The notes beneath the pieces were generated by a model that was not told where the DNA came from, did not search any database, and saw nothing but the letters and a program-made list of their open reading frames with translations. The translations under genes were made by a program, and so were the position numbers. Source: Myxococcales bacterium (GTDB taxonomy: Bacteria; Myxococcota_A; Bradymonadia; UBA7976; UBA1532). From it: a stretch of 64,000 nt of DNA. Location of the stretch: the NCBI GenBank assembly GCA_002731825.1, contig PCCS01000034.1, positions 50,227 through 114,226 on the forward strand, written 5' to 3'. This document shows positions 1 to 8,867 of this stretch, piece after piece. Positions within the stretch are counted from its first letter, which is position 1; every line of letters begins with the position of its first letter.

Positions 1-747
1 GTGTCTCCATCGACCCGAAAAAGTCTTCAAAAAGCGCGTCGTGACTTGAGGGGGCTTAAACGCAATGGGCGGATTGATGTTAAACGAAGCAGAAAAATGC
101 CGACGGCCGTTTTTCTAAATGGACAGTTTGTTGGGATGGCACCGCTCCAATTGAAGGGGCTCAGCCGGGTCACCCATCATCTGCGCTTGTCCAGTGATGG
201 TTACAAGCATGATAACGCGTTTATCGACCTAGAGCATCGACGCCGTGCAAGACTGACCTACACCGGTGCCTCGACAGCCCGTCGCCAGTTGTATGCCCAG
301 ATACATCGCCAACTGCCGCGTCGAGTCTTTGGCTCTGAGTTTGAGGGTTTTTTGAGAGAATTAAAGGCCCTTGTCGTCAGCGATCAGGCCATTCTTCTCT
401 CACGGATTGATGGCCACTACGAGGCCGCTCTTTTTGACTTGAATAGAGACCGTCGAGCGAGCCAAATGCGGATACCGGTTGACACTTTTTCAGTCCAAGA
501 TGCGGCCTCACGGATCTTTAGCGGCCTATATGAACGCATCGATCTTGTCGCGCCGACCGCACCACGTGCTCAGACGCTCCCAATGGCCGGTCATACGTTG
601 GAACGAGCGGGGACCAATTGGTGGCTCTGGGGTGGACTGACAGCTGGACTGGTTGCAGCCATTGTCATTCCCATTGTGGTTTGGCCCGAGTCGAGTTCAG
701 GGTTGGATCGTAAGGCAGGAACAGGGGCCGTTATTTTTCGCTATTGA
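1..747 (+). CDS. PEGA-domain membrane protein, C-terminal part (5' end outside window)
   Basis: The open frame runs from the first base of the window to a TGA at 745-747, so the true start probably lies upstream; the GTG at base 1 has no visible context. Residues about 25-70 look like a PEGA domain (AVFLNGQFVGMAPLQL, then a strand ending in the glycine-tyrosine pair SSDGYKH), a small beta fold usually found in surface or signalling proteins. Residues about 206-227 form one hydrophobic membrane segment, followed by a short glycine-rich tail. A PEGA protein ending in a membrane segment and short tail resembles those common in myxobacteria. Its last 17 bases overlap, tail to tail, the end of the PEGA kinase on the other strand. 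Exact function is unknown. Confidence 0.6.
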   Translation: MSPSTRKSLQKARRDLRGLKRNGRIDVKRSRKMPTAVFLNGQFVGMAPLQLKGLSRVTHHLRLSSDGYKHDNAFIDLEHRRRARLTYTGASTARRQLYAQIHRQLPRRVFGSEFEGFLRELKALVVSDQAILLSRIDGHYEAALFDLNRDRRASQMRIPVDTFSVQDAASRIFSGLYERIDLVAPTAPRAQTLPMAGHTLERAGTNWWLWGGLTAGLVAAIVIPIVVWPESSSGLDRKAGTGAVIFRY

Positions 748-3151
748 AGCGTGCTTTCCTATAGATGCAGACCAGTTCTTTCCCAGTGGCTACATGAACG
801 TTGAAAGAGCCCTTGAAAACGGGAGGCGTTTGGCGTTCGAGTAGGACTGAGTGGTATCCTGGCGCGACTCGTTTCTTCACAATCGGAGCCCAACCCAGTT
901 CTGCCCCATCAATGAACACGCGTGATTTAGGCCTTGAGTCTACACTTAGAGTCGTCAACGAACTGTCGCGAACACGGCAAAAAGATGGGTTTCTATAGTT
1001 CGTTTCCCGTTTACGTGACTCGCTGGATGCTGATTTCGCAGCATTGTTTTTTTGACGCGCGCCCCCTCGACTCGATTGCCAGGCCTTAGACGTACGCGGC
1101 TTCACTTTTGCTTCCAGTGCGATAATTTCTTCATGCCTTAAAGTAAAGACCTTTGGTTGTAAGCGTTCGAGTGTTTGATAGCCTGGGGCCGAGACGCGAA
1201 TGCTGAGCTGTCCCGTATTTAGGATACCCGGTACTGTTTGGGGCGACTGACCCAATGTTCGCCACGGTTCGTTGGCATTCTTGACCGCAACGGTTGCTTC
1301 GGGCGGTTCAGAGACGAAAATCAGAGTGACCTTTTCCGGGTAGAGTCGAATGGGATCGATCCGCGCTGATGTCCCCTCTGCAATATTGATGGATCCCTGG
1401 TAGGGACTGTAGCCGCTCTTCTCGAGTCTTAATTGTCGTTTCCCAGGTGTTATATCGGGGATCTTTGCAGGCGTTTCATCGACTTTTTGACCATCGATGT
1501 AGACCGTAGCACCGGCGGGCAATGTTGTGAGAGTCAAGCTGGTTTTCGGCCTGTCAGATTCAAGAGTCAGACGAATCGGGCGCTGCACACCGGGCTCGAT
1601 GACCACGCTCTTACTGACGCCTAAGTACCCCTTCGCTTGAATCGATAGCGCGTGGCGACCTGGTGCCAGTTGGTCGATGACAATGGGGGCCTGTCCCTCA
1701 TGCCTGAGCCGGCCATTGATATAGAGTTGGACTGATTTTGTATTGGTCTCAAGGCGCAGCGAGCCCGGGGTAAGTTCATCGATTTCTCGCATCACTGTCA
1801 GCAGGCCTGCGACTATGGCGAGAGCGGTGACGATGAGTAACCAAGCCAACCGGCGACCCGTATCGACTTTGACCGGTTGGCGCTTTGGATGAGGCTCTAC
1901 AGCGGCCGTCTCTTGCTCGACGTTTCTGGGAATTGTTACTGCATCGCTTGGATAGGCGCCGGAGTCAGTATCCGGGGGGGCCTTTAGTCTCGGCTGGCTT
2001 TGCTCGGTTGTTCTATCGAGGAGCGAGATATCTCGATCCGTATCCGTATCTGAATCTGATAGAACCAGCTCGGATACATCAAGTTCAATGGAGTCGACGA
2101 GCGAATCCATTGATAAGTGTTCTTCGGGAATACGCCCATCACGTCGAGCTTCGCTAATATTTTCTTTCGCATAGCGTCGAAAACTGGCCATGTCTTCATT
2201 CTCGGCATTGAGTTCGCGAGCGAAGGTCTCCTTCATGAATTGAGAGAGGTCTTTGCGAGAATAAAATGAACCTGATTGATAGAGATATTTTTGAAGGGCA
2301 TCTTGGAATTCTGCGGCGGATTGAAAACGGTCTGTTGGATTGCGAGTCAGACCGCGATAAATGATCCGTTCAAGCTCAGGAGGAATGGCTCGATTCAGCA
2401 GGGTCGGTCTTTTGAAGTCGACCTTTCGCACTTTCTCCAGTGTGGAAAAATCGTCTACGCCCTGGAAACAGCGTTCCAAAGTCAACAGTTCATAGAGAAC
2501 TGTCGCGAGACTAAATAAATCTGAACGCCCATCGATGGGTTTACCCCGTATTTGTTCGGGACTCATGTAGCCGAACTTGCCTTTGAGTATGCCCGATTGG
2601 GTTTTATTGGCCTTTCCCGCAGCTTTAGCGATGCCGAAATCGATCAGCTTCACTTCACCTTCATAGCTAATCAAGATGTTTTGTGGCGAGACATCTCGAT
2701 GGATCAGGTTCAGTGGTTCGCCAATTTCATTCCGTTTATTGTGGGCGTATTCAAGGGCCTCACAGACTTCTTTAATGATATGGCAGCACATTGATATATC
2801 GAGTCTCTCGCCTCGCGAACGCATGCGATCAAATACGGCACGCGTATCCTTTCCAGACACGAACTCCATCGCAATGAAATAGGACTCTTCGGCATTGCCT
2901 AACTCAAAGACTTGACCAATATTTGCATGAGATAATTGAACGGCGATCTTTGCCTCATCGATGAACATATCGATGAATTCTTGGTCTTCGGCGATTTGAG
3001 GTAAGACGCGTTTTACCGCGAAAATACGTTCAAAGGCTTCCACACCGTACGACGCGGCTCTGAAAACTTCAGCCATACCACCGACAGCAATCCGCTGAAA
3101 AAGATAGTAATCACCGAATTTAACCGGTCGTTTCAAGTACGTTGTCTCCAC
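731..3151 (-). CDS. Hanks-type Ser/Thr protein kinase with C-terminal PEGA repeats
   Basis: An 806-residue membrane-anchored kinase. The kinase domain spans about residues 12-290: glycine loop GGMAEVF at 24-30, Lys47 (AVKR), helix-C Glu66, HRD at 151-153 and DFG at 171-173, then the activation-segment APE equivalent MSPEQ at 196-200. All catalytic residues are present, so it should be active. A Ser/Asp/Thr-rich cytoplasmic linker follows, then one membrane segment at about 435-454. The outside part holds four PEGA-like units (about 463-520, 537-590, 607-665, 731-785), a fold thought to bind envelope ligands. The start is a GTG without a clear Shine-Dalgarno sequence, so the first few residues are uncertain. 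It lies 128 bases downstream of the MacB-like ABC genes on the same strand and may be cotranscribed with them. Confidence 0.9.
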   Translation of the reverse strand: METTYLKRPVKFGDYYLFQRIAVGGMAEVFRAASYGVEAFERIFAVKRVLPQIAEDQEFIDMFIDEAKIAVQLSHANIGQVFELGNAEESYFIAMEFVSGKDTRAVFDRMRSRGERLDISMCCHIIKEVCEALEYAHNKRNEIGEPLNLIHRDVSPQNILISYEGEVKLIDFGIAKAAGKANKTQSGILKGKFGYMSPEQIRGKPIDGRSDLFSLATVLYELLTLERCFQGVDDFSTLEKVRKVDFKRPTLLNRAIPPELERIIYRGLTRNPTDRFQSAAEFQDALQKYLYQSGSFYSRKDLSQFMKETFARELNAENEDMASFRRYAKENISEARRDGRIPEEHLSMDSLVDSIELDVSELVLSDSDTDTDRDISLLDRTTEQSQPRLKAPPDTDSGAYPSDAVTIPRNVEQETAAVEPHPKRQPVKVDTGRRLAWLLIVTALAIVAGLLTVMREIDELTPGSLRLETNTKSVQLYINGRLRHEGQAPIVIDQLAPGRHALSIQAKGYLGVSKSVVIEPGVQRPIRLTLESDRPKTSLTLTTLPAGATVYIDGQKVDETPAKIPDITPGKRQLRLEKSGYSPYQGSINIAEGTSARIDPIRLYPEKVTLIFVSEPPEATVAVKNANEPWRTLGQSPQTVPGILNTGQLSIRVSAPGYQTLERLQPKVFTLRHEEIIALEAKVKPRTSKAWQSSRGGARQKNNAAKSASSESRKRETNYRNPSFCRVRDSSLTTLSVDSRPKSRVFIDGAELGWAPIVKKRVAPGYHSVLLERQTPPVFKGSFNVHVATGKELVCIYRKARFNSEK

Positions 3152-3279
3152 CGATTGGCAAAGCGGTCTGGCTTTAATCTACACAAGAATGAAACGAATC
3201 GCGCCGCTGAAAATAGCCTAAGTCAAGGCCACTTGTGAGTCAATCTGGGGGCGATTTATTATTTGAAAAGAACGGGCGT

Positions 3280-4881
3280 CTATTCTGTCAAAGCAGCGGC
3301 CGGTTCTTGTCTTGCAGCTGTATTTGCCGGGAAGAAAGCGCCGATTAAACAAAACACGACGGCGATTCCTATGGCCGTTGGCCAAACCCAGACTGGGAAA
3401 GAGAAAAATGTATCGGGTTTATAGGGGAATTCGGGCGCTTGCTTCGCAAGAAAGTCAATGAGTCGCGATGCGCCGTACCCGACGCCTGCTCCAAGGATCC
3501 CCCCTAATGCGCCTATGGTGCTGGCCTCACCAAGTATGATGAGCCTGACATCTCTTTTACTCCCGCCCAACGCTCTAAATAAGCCTAACTCTCGCTTTCG
3601 CTGATAGATGAGCATGAAGAACATCTGACTTATATTCACTGCGGCAATACCAACGATCACTAGACTAATGAGAGCAAAAACACTTTCCACTGTTCGGAGA
3701 ATGTTCGATGCTTGTTCAGCTCGGGTCGTGCTCTCGGCTAAGGCAAAACCCTTGTCTTCTACGGCTTTGACAATGGCCGGCACACGCGTCTGGTCAGAGA
3801 CTTTGAGAATCATTGAATGGTAGGTCAGTGCAGCTTCTTGGCCACTGAAGCGTGCATTGAGTCGTTTAACATAATCGATAGGAATCGTAATGCCTAAGGT
3901 AATGGCTTTATTACTAAACCCGGACAATTTGATTCTGCGTGTGATCGGTTTTGCTCGTCGGGTTGTAAAACGCCTGCCCAGCATGGATTTTCCGAATGTT
4001 ACATTGAGTTGAAAGCCACGAACCATCGCTTTTGAAAGGGTTGGCATTTTCGCCGATGTACCGCCTTGGCCGCCGAGCGCCGTCGCGAGACTTCCATTGT
4101 ATAACTCGAGCAGGTGGTGACTGACGACAAATGGGATCGGCATTTCACAGCGTCTGGAATCCTCAGTACAGTAGCTTTCACCAGCACAGGCCGAGAGGCG
4201 AGTGTCCTCGCTATACTCACAGAGGTCACGCTTACAAATACCGTCATCACATGAGCGGCCTGCTTGGCAGTCAGCAGTCTTTGTACAGGCGAAGACACAG
4301 CCCCCATCAACGCAGCTGAGGCCGTCGTTGCATTGCCCGTTATCTTCACATCGGGGTCGACAACGGCCAAATTGACATGTTCCGAGACGGCACTGGCTGT
4401 CGTCTCTGCAGCTGGACCGGATATCGCTCAGGTCGCCATCGTGATCCAGGAAGCCATCTTGTGAGTCTGAGGCATCTGAACGAATCAAACCGGCATCGAT
4501 GCCATCCGCAATAATTTCTGCATAAAGGTTTTTCTTAAAAAGGGACTTACCACCATAACCGCGCGTCGGAAATGTGAACTTCATCTTTGGGTAGACGGCC
4601 TCTATGGACCCCATACTGCTGAATTCATCAGCAACTGAATCATCTAGGGATCGGCCTCCCCCGAATTGGCCGAAGCCTGTGTCGAAGGTTTTTGGGACCA
4701 GTTCGACTTGGTCGATGATGAACACCTCGCCCAAGACGACGTTTTTAACGCCCTCAGCAAGCCCGATGAAAAAGACAAATGTAGAGATGCCGACAATTAT
4801 CCCAAAGCAACTCATCACCAGATTCTTTTTTGAACGGCTGACGTTTTGGCTGACAAGCGAGACGAGGGCTGGAAGTTTCAT
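3280..4881 (-). CDS. MacB/FtsX-type ABC transporter permease with cysteine-rich periplasmic insert
   Basis: A 533-residue permease. Membrane segment 1 is at about 20-42; after a long periplasmic part come segments at about 400-425, 450-475 and 495-520, the usual four-segment FtsX/MacB plan. The FtsX signature around residues 426-452 (YQRKRELGLFRALGGSKRDV) is clear. Unusual is an insert at about residues 150-245 with 16 cysteines in EGF-like or defensin-like spacing (Cys158 to Cys245). Family permeases of this type move lipoproteins, peptides or drugs across the inner membrane or drive periplasmic partners. I chose the ATG at 4881 because it overlaps the ATPase stop as ATGA; an upstream in-frame start would add ten residues lying within the ATPase gene. 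Substrate unknown. Confidence 0.85.
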   Translation of the reverse strand: MKLPALVSLVSQNVSRSKKNLVMSCFGIIVGISTFVFFIGLAEGVKNVVLGEVFIIDQVELVPKTFDTGFGQFGGGRSLDDSVADEFSSMGSIEAVYPKMKFTFPTRGYGGKSLFKKNLYAEIIADGIDAGLIRSDASDSQDGFLDHDGDLSDIRSSCRDDSQCRLGTCQFGRCRPRCEDNGQCNDGLSCVDGGCVFACTKTADCQAGRSCDDGICKRDLCEYSEDTRLSACAGESYCTEDSRRCEMPIPFVVSHHLLELYNGSLATALGGQGGTSAKMPTLSKAMVRGFQLNVTFGKSMLGRRFTTRRAKPITRRIKLSGFSNKAITLGITIPIDYVKRLNARFSGQEAALTYHSMILKVSDQTRVPAIVKAVEDKGFALAESTTRAEQASNILRTVESVFALISLVIVGIAAVNISQMFFMLIYQRKRELGLFRALGGSKRDVRLIILGEASTIGALGGILGAGVGYGASRLIDFLAKQAPEFPYKPDTFFSFPVWVWPTAIGIAVVFCLIGAFFPANTAARQEPAAALTE

Positions 4882-5564
4882 TGTGTCCCGGCTCCCGAAT
4901 CGACGATGCATCCATCTTCGATTTGAATGACACGTTTGGCCGCATCTGACACGCGCCGCTCGTGCGTAATGATGATGATGGTGTAACCGTCCTTGTTAAG
5001 TTGCTCAAAGGTCTCGATGATCTGGTGTCCTGTCTTTGTGTCCAGGCTACCGGTCGGTTCGTCACAGAGTAGGATTTTTGGTTGAAAAAAGAGCGCTCTG
5101 GCAATCGCCACCCGTTGTTTTTGACCACCGCTCAAGTTGTTTGGCTTTTCCTGTGTTTTTGCCCCCAACCCAAGCACTCTAAGGGCCTCTTCAGCCTGTG
5201 TGAGTGGAGTTGTCTTCCGATCTTTTGTAGGGGCGAACGAGTTTGGAAGAGCCACATTTTCTGCAGCGGTCATGTGGTCTAGCAGGTTAAAGTGCTGAAA
5301 TACAAATCCGACGGATTGGTTTCGAAATCGCGCCAGTTCTTGATCCGATAACTGACTTAAATTTTTACCGTCAACCACCACAGTCCCTGAATAGTCACGG
5401 TCCAGTCCGCCCATAATATTCAAGAGTGTGGTCTTGCCCGAGCCGCTCGTACCGACAATTGCGACAAATTCCCCCGCGTCTATGGTCAGGTCAACCTCTC
5501 GCAGCGCAAACTCATCTTGTGTCGCTTGCTGGTATCTCTTACTGACTTGGGTGAGCTTAATCAT
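4878..5564 (-). CDS. MacB/LolD-type ABC transporter ATPase
   Basis: A 228-residue cytoplasmic ABC ATPase that would power the permease encoded immediately downstream. Walker A GTSGSGKTT, the Q-loop glutamine in GFVFQHFNLL, the ABC signature LSGGQKQRVAIARAL, Walker B LLCDEPTGSLD and the switch histidine in ITHE are all intact. The spacing and the DEPTGSLD wording are typical of the MacB/LolD/FtsE class, which pair with FtsX-fold permeases. The stop codon overlaps the permease start by four bases (ATGA), which indicates translational coupling. The gene is divergent from the small barrel-like gene starting at 5685, with about 120 bases between them that should contain both promoters. Confidence 0.93.
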   Translation of the reverse strand: MIKLTQVSKRYQQATQDEFALREVDLTIDAGEFVAIVGTSGSGKTTLLNIMGGLDRDYSGTVVVDGKNLSQLSDQELARFRNQSVGFVFQHFNLLDHMTAAENVALPNSFAPTKDRKTTPLTQAEEALRVLGLGAKTQEKPNNLSGGQKQRVAIARALFFQPKILLCDEPTGSLDTKTGHQIIETFEQLNKDGYTIIIITHERRVSDAAKRVIQIEDGCIVDSGAGTQ

Positions 5565-5684
5565 GGGACGCTACTTAGTATGGACTCAGATTTCTGTAAA
5601 CGATCGTGCAGATCCCATTGAATGGGTGCGGCTTGCCTTCGAGCTTGCTAGAGTAAGCTGCGGTTGATCAGAGGACAAGTTGTG

Positions 5685-6206
5685 ATGTGGTATTTCGAAA
5701 AATTAAATCGGTCATTTGGCCGGACTCTTCTCTTCTTTTTACTGGTTTTAAGCGTTCAATTGATCTCCGTTTCATCGGCGCGGGCGCAATTTGAGGAGGG
5801 TGATGTACAAATCTCTGCAGGTGGGGGAGGCAGCTCTCTTGGCTTTGGTTTGAGCGGGACGGTCGGGTATTATGTTTTGGATGGCGTCGAGGCCTCCTTC
5901 GGCCTTGGCTATTGGTCTCTCGACGATACAAGCCTAGTGCAAGTCACACCCGGGCTGCGTTACGTCATCGACGCTGACTCGTTCCGGCCGTACCTTGGCA
6001 CATTTTATCGTCGTTGGTTTTTCACCAATGACATTTACGAAGACACCGAGAGCGTAGGCGCTCGGGCCGGCACCTTCTTTTATGCGGGTCGACGAACCAT
6101 GTTGGGTTTAGGCGTGGTGGGTGAGAAAATACTCGATTGCCCGTTTGCAAACGACGATGACTGTACATCAATTTATCCAGAGTTTTCCCTCGCGTTAAGC
6201 TTCTGA
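5685..6206 (+). CDS. Small exported beta-barrel-like protein
   Basis: A 173-residue protein with a signal peptide of about 28 residues ending SSARA, cleavable before Gln-Phe. The mature part consists of short alternating strands rich in glycine and aromatic residues (GFGLSGTVGYYVLDGVEASF, YLGTFYRRWFF) and ends LALSF with a terminal Phe, all features of small outer-membrane barrels of the OmpX/opacity or OmpW type. Two cysteines near the end (CPFANDDDC) could form a loop disulphide. The ATG at 5685 is preferred over a TTG seven codons upstream because AGAGG lies about ten bases before it. Family assignment rests on general character only. Function unknown. Confidence 0.65.
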   Translation: MWYFEKLNRSFGRTLLFFLLVLSVQLISVSSARAQFEEGDVQISAGGGGSSLGFGLSGTVGYYVLDGVEASFGLGYWSLDDTSLVQVTPGLRYVIDADSFRPYLGTFYRRWFFTNDIYEDTESVGARAGTFFYAGRRTMLGLGVVGEKILDCPFANDDDCTSIYPEFSLALSF

Positions 6207-6224
6207 CAGGGTGGAGATAAGAGC

Positions 6225-7247
6225 ATGTTAGTTTGTGATTTGCGATCGGATACGGTGACACAACCAACGACGTCGATGCGCCAAGCGATGTTTGATGCAG
6301 TGGTTGGTGACGATGTTTTTGATGAAGATCCAACCATACATCGATTGCAGGAACGTGTCGCTTCGTTAGCGAAAATGGATGCGGGTCTCTATGTTCCGTC
6401 TGGCACCATGGCCAATCAAATTGCGCTGCTTTTGCATTGTCGAGCGGGTGATGATGTTCTTTTAGGAGAGAATTCGCACATTTACCTGTACGAGAGCGGT
6501 GCCGGGGCTGCCATAGCCGGGGTTCAGTTTACATCTGTCGGTCATGGTGGGCATTTTACTGCGGCAGAGCTGCGGGCGGCCATCAAGACCACAGATGCCG
6601 CAGGCCACGTGCCGCCGTCGACATTGGTCAGTGTTGAGAATACGCACAATCGAGGTGGTGGCTTGGTGATGTCCATTGAGCAATTCGCCGAGATCACGGA
6701 CGTTGCGAGAGAGTTTAATTTAGGCGTCCACATCGACGGTGCTCGAATTTTCAACGCGGCTGCAGCCCTCGGTTGCGGCATACATGAATGGACCGAGCGG
6801 GCAGACACTGCGTCCATTTGTTTGTCAAAGGGCCTCGGGGCTCCGGTTGGCTCTGTTCTCTGTGGATCTGACCGATTGATTGGTCGAGCTAAACGCTACC
6901 GGAAGATGCTTGGAGGCGGTATGAGGCAGGCCGGCTTGATCGCGGCAGCCGGTCTGTATGCCCTTGAACATCATATTCCAGTCTTGGTCGACGACAACCG
7001 GCGTGCCTTTGAATTCGCGTGTGCCATCGACTCGATGCCGAAAGCACAGATTCACCCCGATTCGGTTCGATCTAATATTGTCATTTTCTCGGTGGACGGG
7101 TCCGCACAAGCCGTCTGTGATGCAGTCGCAGACTCGGTTCGCGTCTTGCCTATCAGTGAGAGCCAAATTCGGGCCGTATTTCATCACCAAGTCGACGACC
7201 AAGCATTGGCCCATACTGTCGACGCGTTTCGACGGGTTTTGAGCTGA
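6225..7247 (+). CDS. ltaE: Low-specificity L-threonine aldolase
   Basis: A 340-residue PLP-dependent enzyme that cleaves L-threonine or L-allo-threonine to glycine and acetaldehyde. The N-terminus CDLRSDTVTQPTTSMRQAM is the family signature, followed by GDDVFDEDPT, the SGTMANQIAL cofactor-site segment and the HIDGARIFNAA segment whose Asp pairs with the pyridine nitrogen. The Schiff-base lysine is in SKGLGAPVGS at about residue 202. Length matches the family. The gene begins 18 bases after the barrel-like gene and ends 13 bases before the transporter operon, so it may be read together with one or both, though no functional link is obvious. Confidence 0.93.
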   Translation: MLVCDLRSDTVTQPTTSMRQAMFDAVVGDDVFDEDPTIHRLQERVASLAKMDAGLYVPSGTMANQIALLLHCRAGDDVLLGENSHIYLYESGAGAAIAGVQFTSVGHGGHFTAAELRAAIKTTDAAGHVPPSTLVSVENTHNRGGGLVMSIEQFAEITDVAREFNLGVHIDGARIFNAAAALGCGIHEWTERADTASICLSKGLGAPVGSVLCGSDRLIGRAKRYRKMLGGGMRQAGLIAAAGLYALEHHIPVLVDDNRRAFEFACAIDSMPKAQIHPDSVRSNIVIFSVDGSAQAVCDAVADSVRVLPISESQIRAVFHHQVDDQALAHTVDAFRRVLS

Positions 7248-7260
7248 CTGGTATTGAGTT

Positions 7261-8145
7261 TTGAGATTTTATGCATTGCTCTGGATGGCGCTTACATCGA
7301 TCGGTTGCGGTGGCCAAGGTCCCCAAGTCGACCCCCATGAGTCCGCAGCGCAAACCCGTTTAGAGACGGCGCGGCAAATCGATAAAGAGCAGACCTTCGA
7401 CAGGGTGACGGCCTTGTTTAATGTCGCCTGTGCCTATCCAAAGACTCAGTATGCAGCCATCGCTTTACAGCAAGCGACCCGAACGGCCATTCATGCCAAC
7501 CGAAGAGATGTGTCTTTGTGGCTTGGCTCCAAATTGGCTGAATTATCAGAGACCGAACGGGGATTGAGTGCAGAATCCATATGGTTAAAAGCACGACTTA
7601 TGGTCGATGGATTTGGAGATTATCCAGCCGCCAGACAGCTTTTGCGTCGCTTGTATACCCACCACGCAGGCAGTCCAAGAGCTGACAACGCGCTTTGGAT
7701 GCTGGCTGATCTGTACCGTGTCATAGGTGCGTGGAGAAAGGCCCACGAGACCTACGGTATTCTCGCTCAGCATCGTCTTGATCGCGGATGGTTTATTGGC
7801 AGCCTCCGAAGTCCGTATACAGCTAAAGCGGCTTTACTCAAGGCCGATATCGAAGCCTATATACTCGATGACTTTGCTGCGGCAGTGGCGTCCTATCGGT
7901 CCTTCACGAGTCACTTTAGTGACAGCCCGCTCATAGATGATGCATTGCTTTCGCTCGCATTTTCCTACCTGAGAAATCATAAAAAAAACGCTGCGAATGG
8001 CATACTGTCTCAGCTTGGTGAACGCAAATTAAGCACCGACCAACGCAAAATGTATCGCCTATTGCTCGAGACGCCTGACTCTCAGATACCCATACCGAAA
8101 AGGCTCTACTCGACAGCGTCACCCAGGCCCAAGAGGCTTCGATGA
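7261..8145 (+). CDS. TPR-like periplasmic lipoprotein heading the Mla-like operon
   Basis: A 294-residue protein with a short signal peptide and lipobox TSIGC, giving lipidated Cys16. The rest is helical with tetratricopeptide-like repeats (for example ARQLLRRLYTHHAGSPRADNALWMLADLYR and the AAVASYRSFTSHFSDSPLIDDA unit), resembling BamD/YbgF-type repeats. The start is a TTG; no better in-frame start leaves a full signal peptide. Its stop overlaps the ATG of the first transporter ATPase (ATGA at 8142-8145), so the lipoprotein is translationally coupled to the lipid-transport genes. I infer that it may be an envelope adaptor for that transporter or may simply share its expression; the sequence alone does not decide. 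Confidence 0.7.
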   Translation: MRFYALLWMALTSIGCGGQGPQVDPHESAAQTRLETARQIDKEQTFDRVTALFNVACAYPKTQYAAIALQQATRTAIHANRRDVSLWLGSKLAELSETERGLSAESIWLKARLMVDGFGDYPAARQLLRRLYTHHAGSPRADNALWMLADLYRVIGAWRKAHETYGILAQHRLDRGWFIGSLRSPYTAKAALLKADIEAYILDDFAAAVASYRSFTSHFSDSPLIDDALLSLAFSYLRNHKKNAANGILSQLGERKLSTDQRKMYRLLLETPDSQIPIPKRLYSTASPRPKRLR

Positions 8146-8867
8146 TCGAGTTTGAAAATGTCTCCATGGGATTTGATAAAGCCGTACTCAATAACATCAC
8201 ATTTAGCCTGCCCACAGGCTCGATGCTTGGCCTTATCGGCCAAGGCGGCGTTGGGAAAAGCGTTCTACTGAAACTGTGTTGCGGCTTGCTTGAGCCGAAT
8301 GCAGGGCGGGTCAGTCTGGGCCGCGAGGCGTTGACAGGCCAGAGCGAAGAGCATTTGGCCAGAATGCGACAAGAGATCGGTATGGCGTTTCAAAACACAG
8401 CTTTGTTTGATTTCATGAGCGTTGGCGAAAATATTGCCTTTCCCCTTCGTCAAAAAGGGGGGCTGTCTGACATCGAGATCGATGCCCGTGTGCTTGATTG
8501 TTTGACTAGGGTCAGTCTGCCAACCATAGCAAACCTGGCTCCATCGGCCTTATCGGGTGGAATGAAAAAGCGGGTGGCGCTTGCGAGGGCGATGATTCAC
8601 CGGCCTCCCTTTATCTTTTGCGATGACCCAACGGCAGGCCTCGACCCAGTGACGTCGAGTCGGATTTTTCGCATGATCGACGAGATGCGTACGCAGTATG
8701 GCTCAACATGCGTCGTGGTCAGTCACGACACAGGCGGCCTTTTCAAACGATGCGATTTTGTTGGGCTATTACGTGACGGAGCCATGGCCTATTTCGGCCC
8801 GACTCAGGACGCGATGTCACATCCAACCGTCGCCGAGTTCACACTCGGGAAAGCCCGTACACAATGA
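8142..8867 (+). CDS. Mla-type ABC ATPase, subunit 1 (Walker B Glu replaced by Asp)
   Basis: A 241-residue MlaF-like ATPase. Walker A is GQGGVGKS at 33-40, Q-loop Gln84, ABC signature LSGGM at 137-141 and switch His195. Walker B reads FIFCDDPTAGLDP: the catalytic glutamate expected after the first Asp is Asp162. The signature motif is canonical. Such a Glu-to-Asp change is known in the degenerate site of heterodimeric ABC proteins such as TM287/288. With the second ATPase of this operon, which has a normal Walker B but a broken signature, the two could make one good and one impaired composite ATP site. Start and stop are both fused by ATGA overlaps to the neighbours. Confidence 0.9.
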   Translation: MIEFENVSMGFDKAVLNNITFSLPTGSMLGLIGQGGVGKSVLLKLCCGLLEPNAGRVSLGREALTGQSEEHLARMRQEIGMAFQNTALFDFMSVGENIAFPLRQKGGLSDIEIDARVLDCLTRVSLPTIANLAPSALSGGMKKRVALARAMIHRPPFIFCDDPTAGLDPVTSSRIFRMIDEMRTQYGSTCVVVSHDTGGLFKRCDFVGLLRDGAMAYFGPTQDAMSHPTVAEFTLGKARTQ

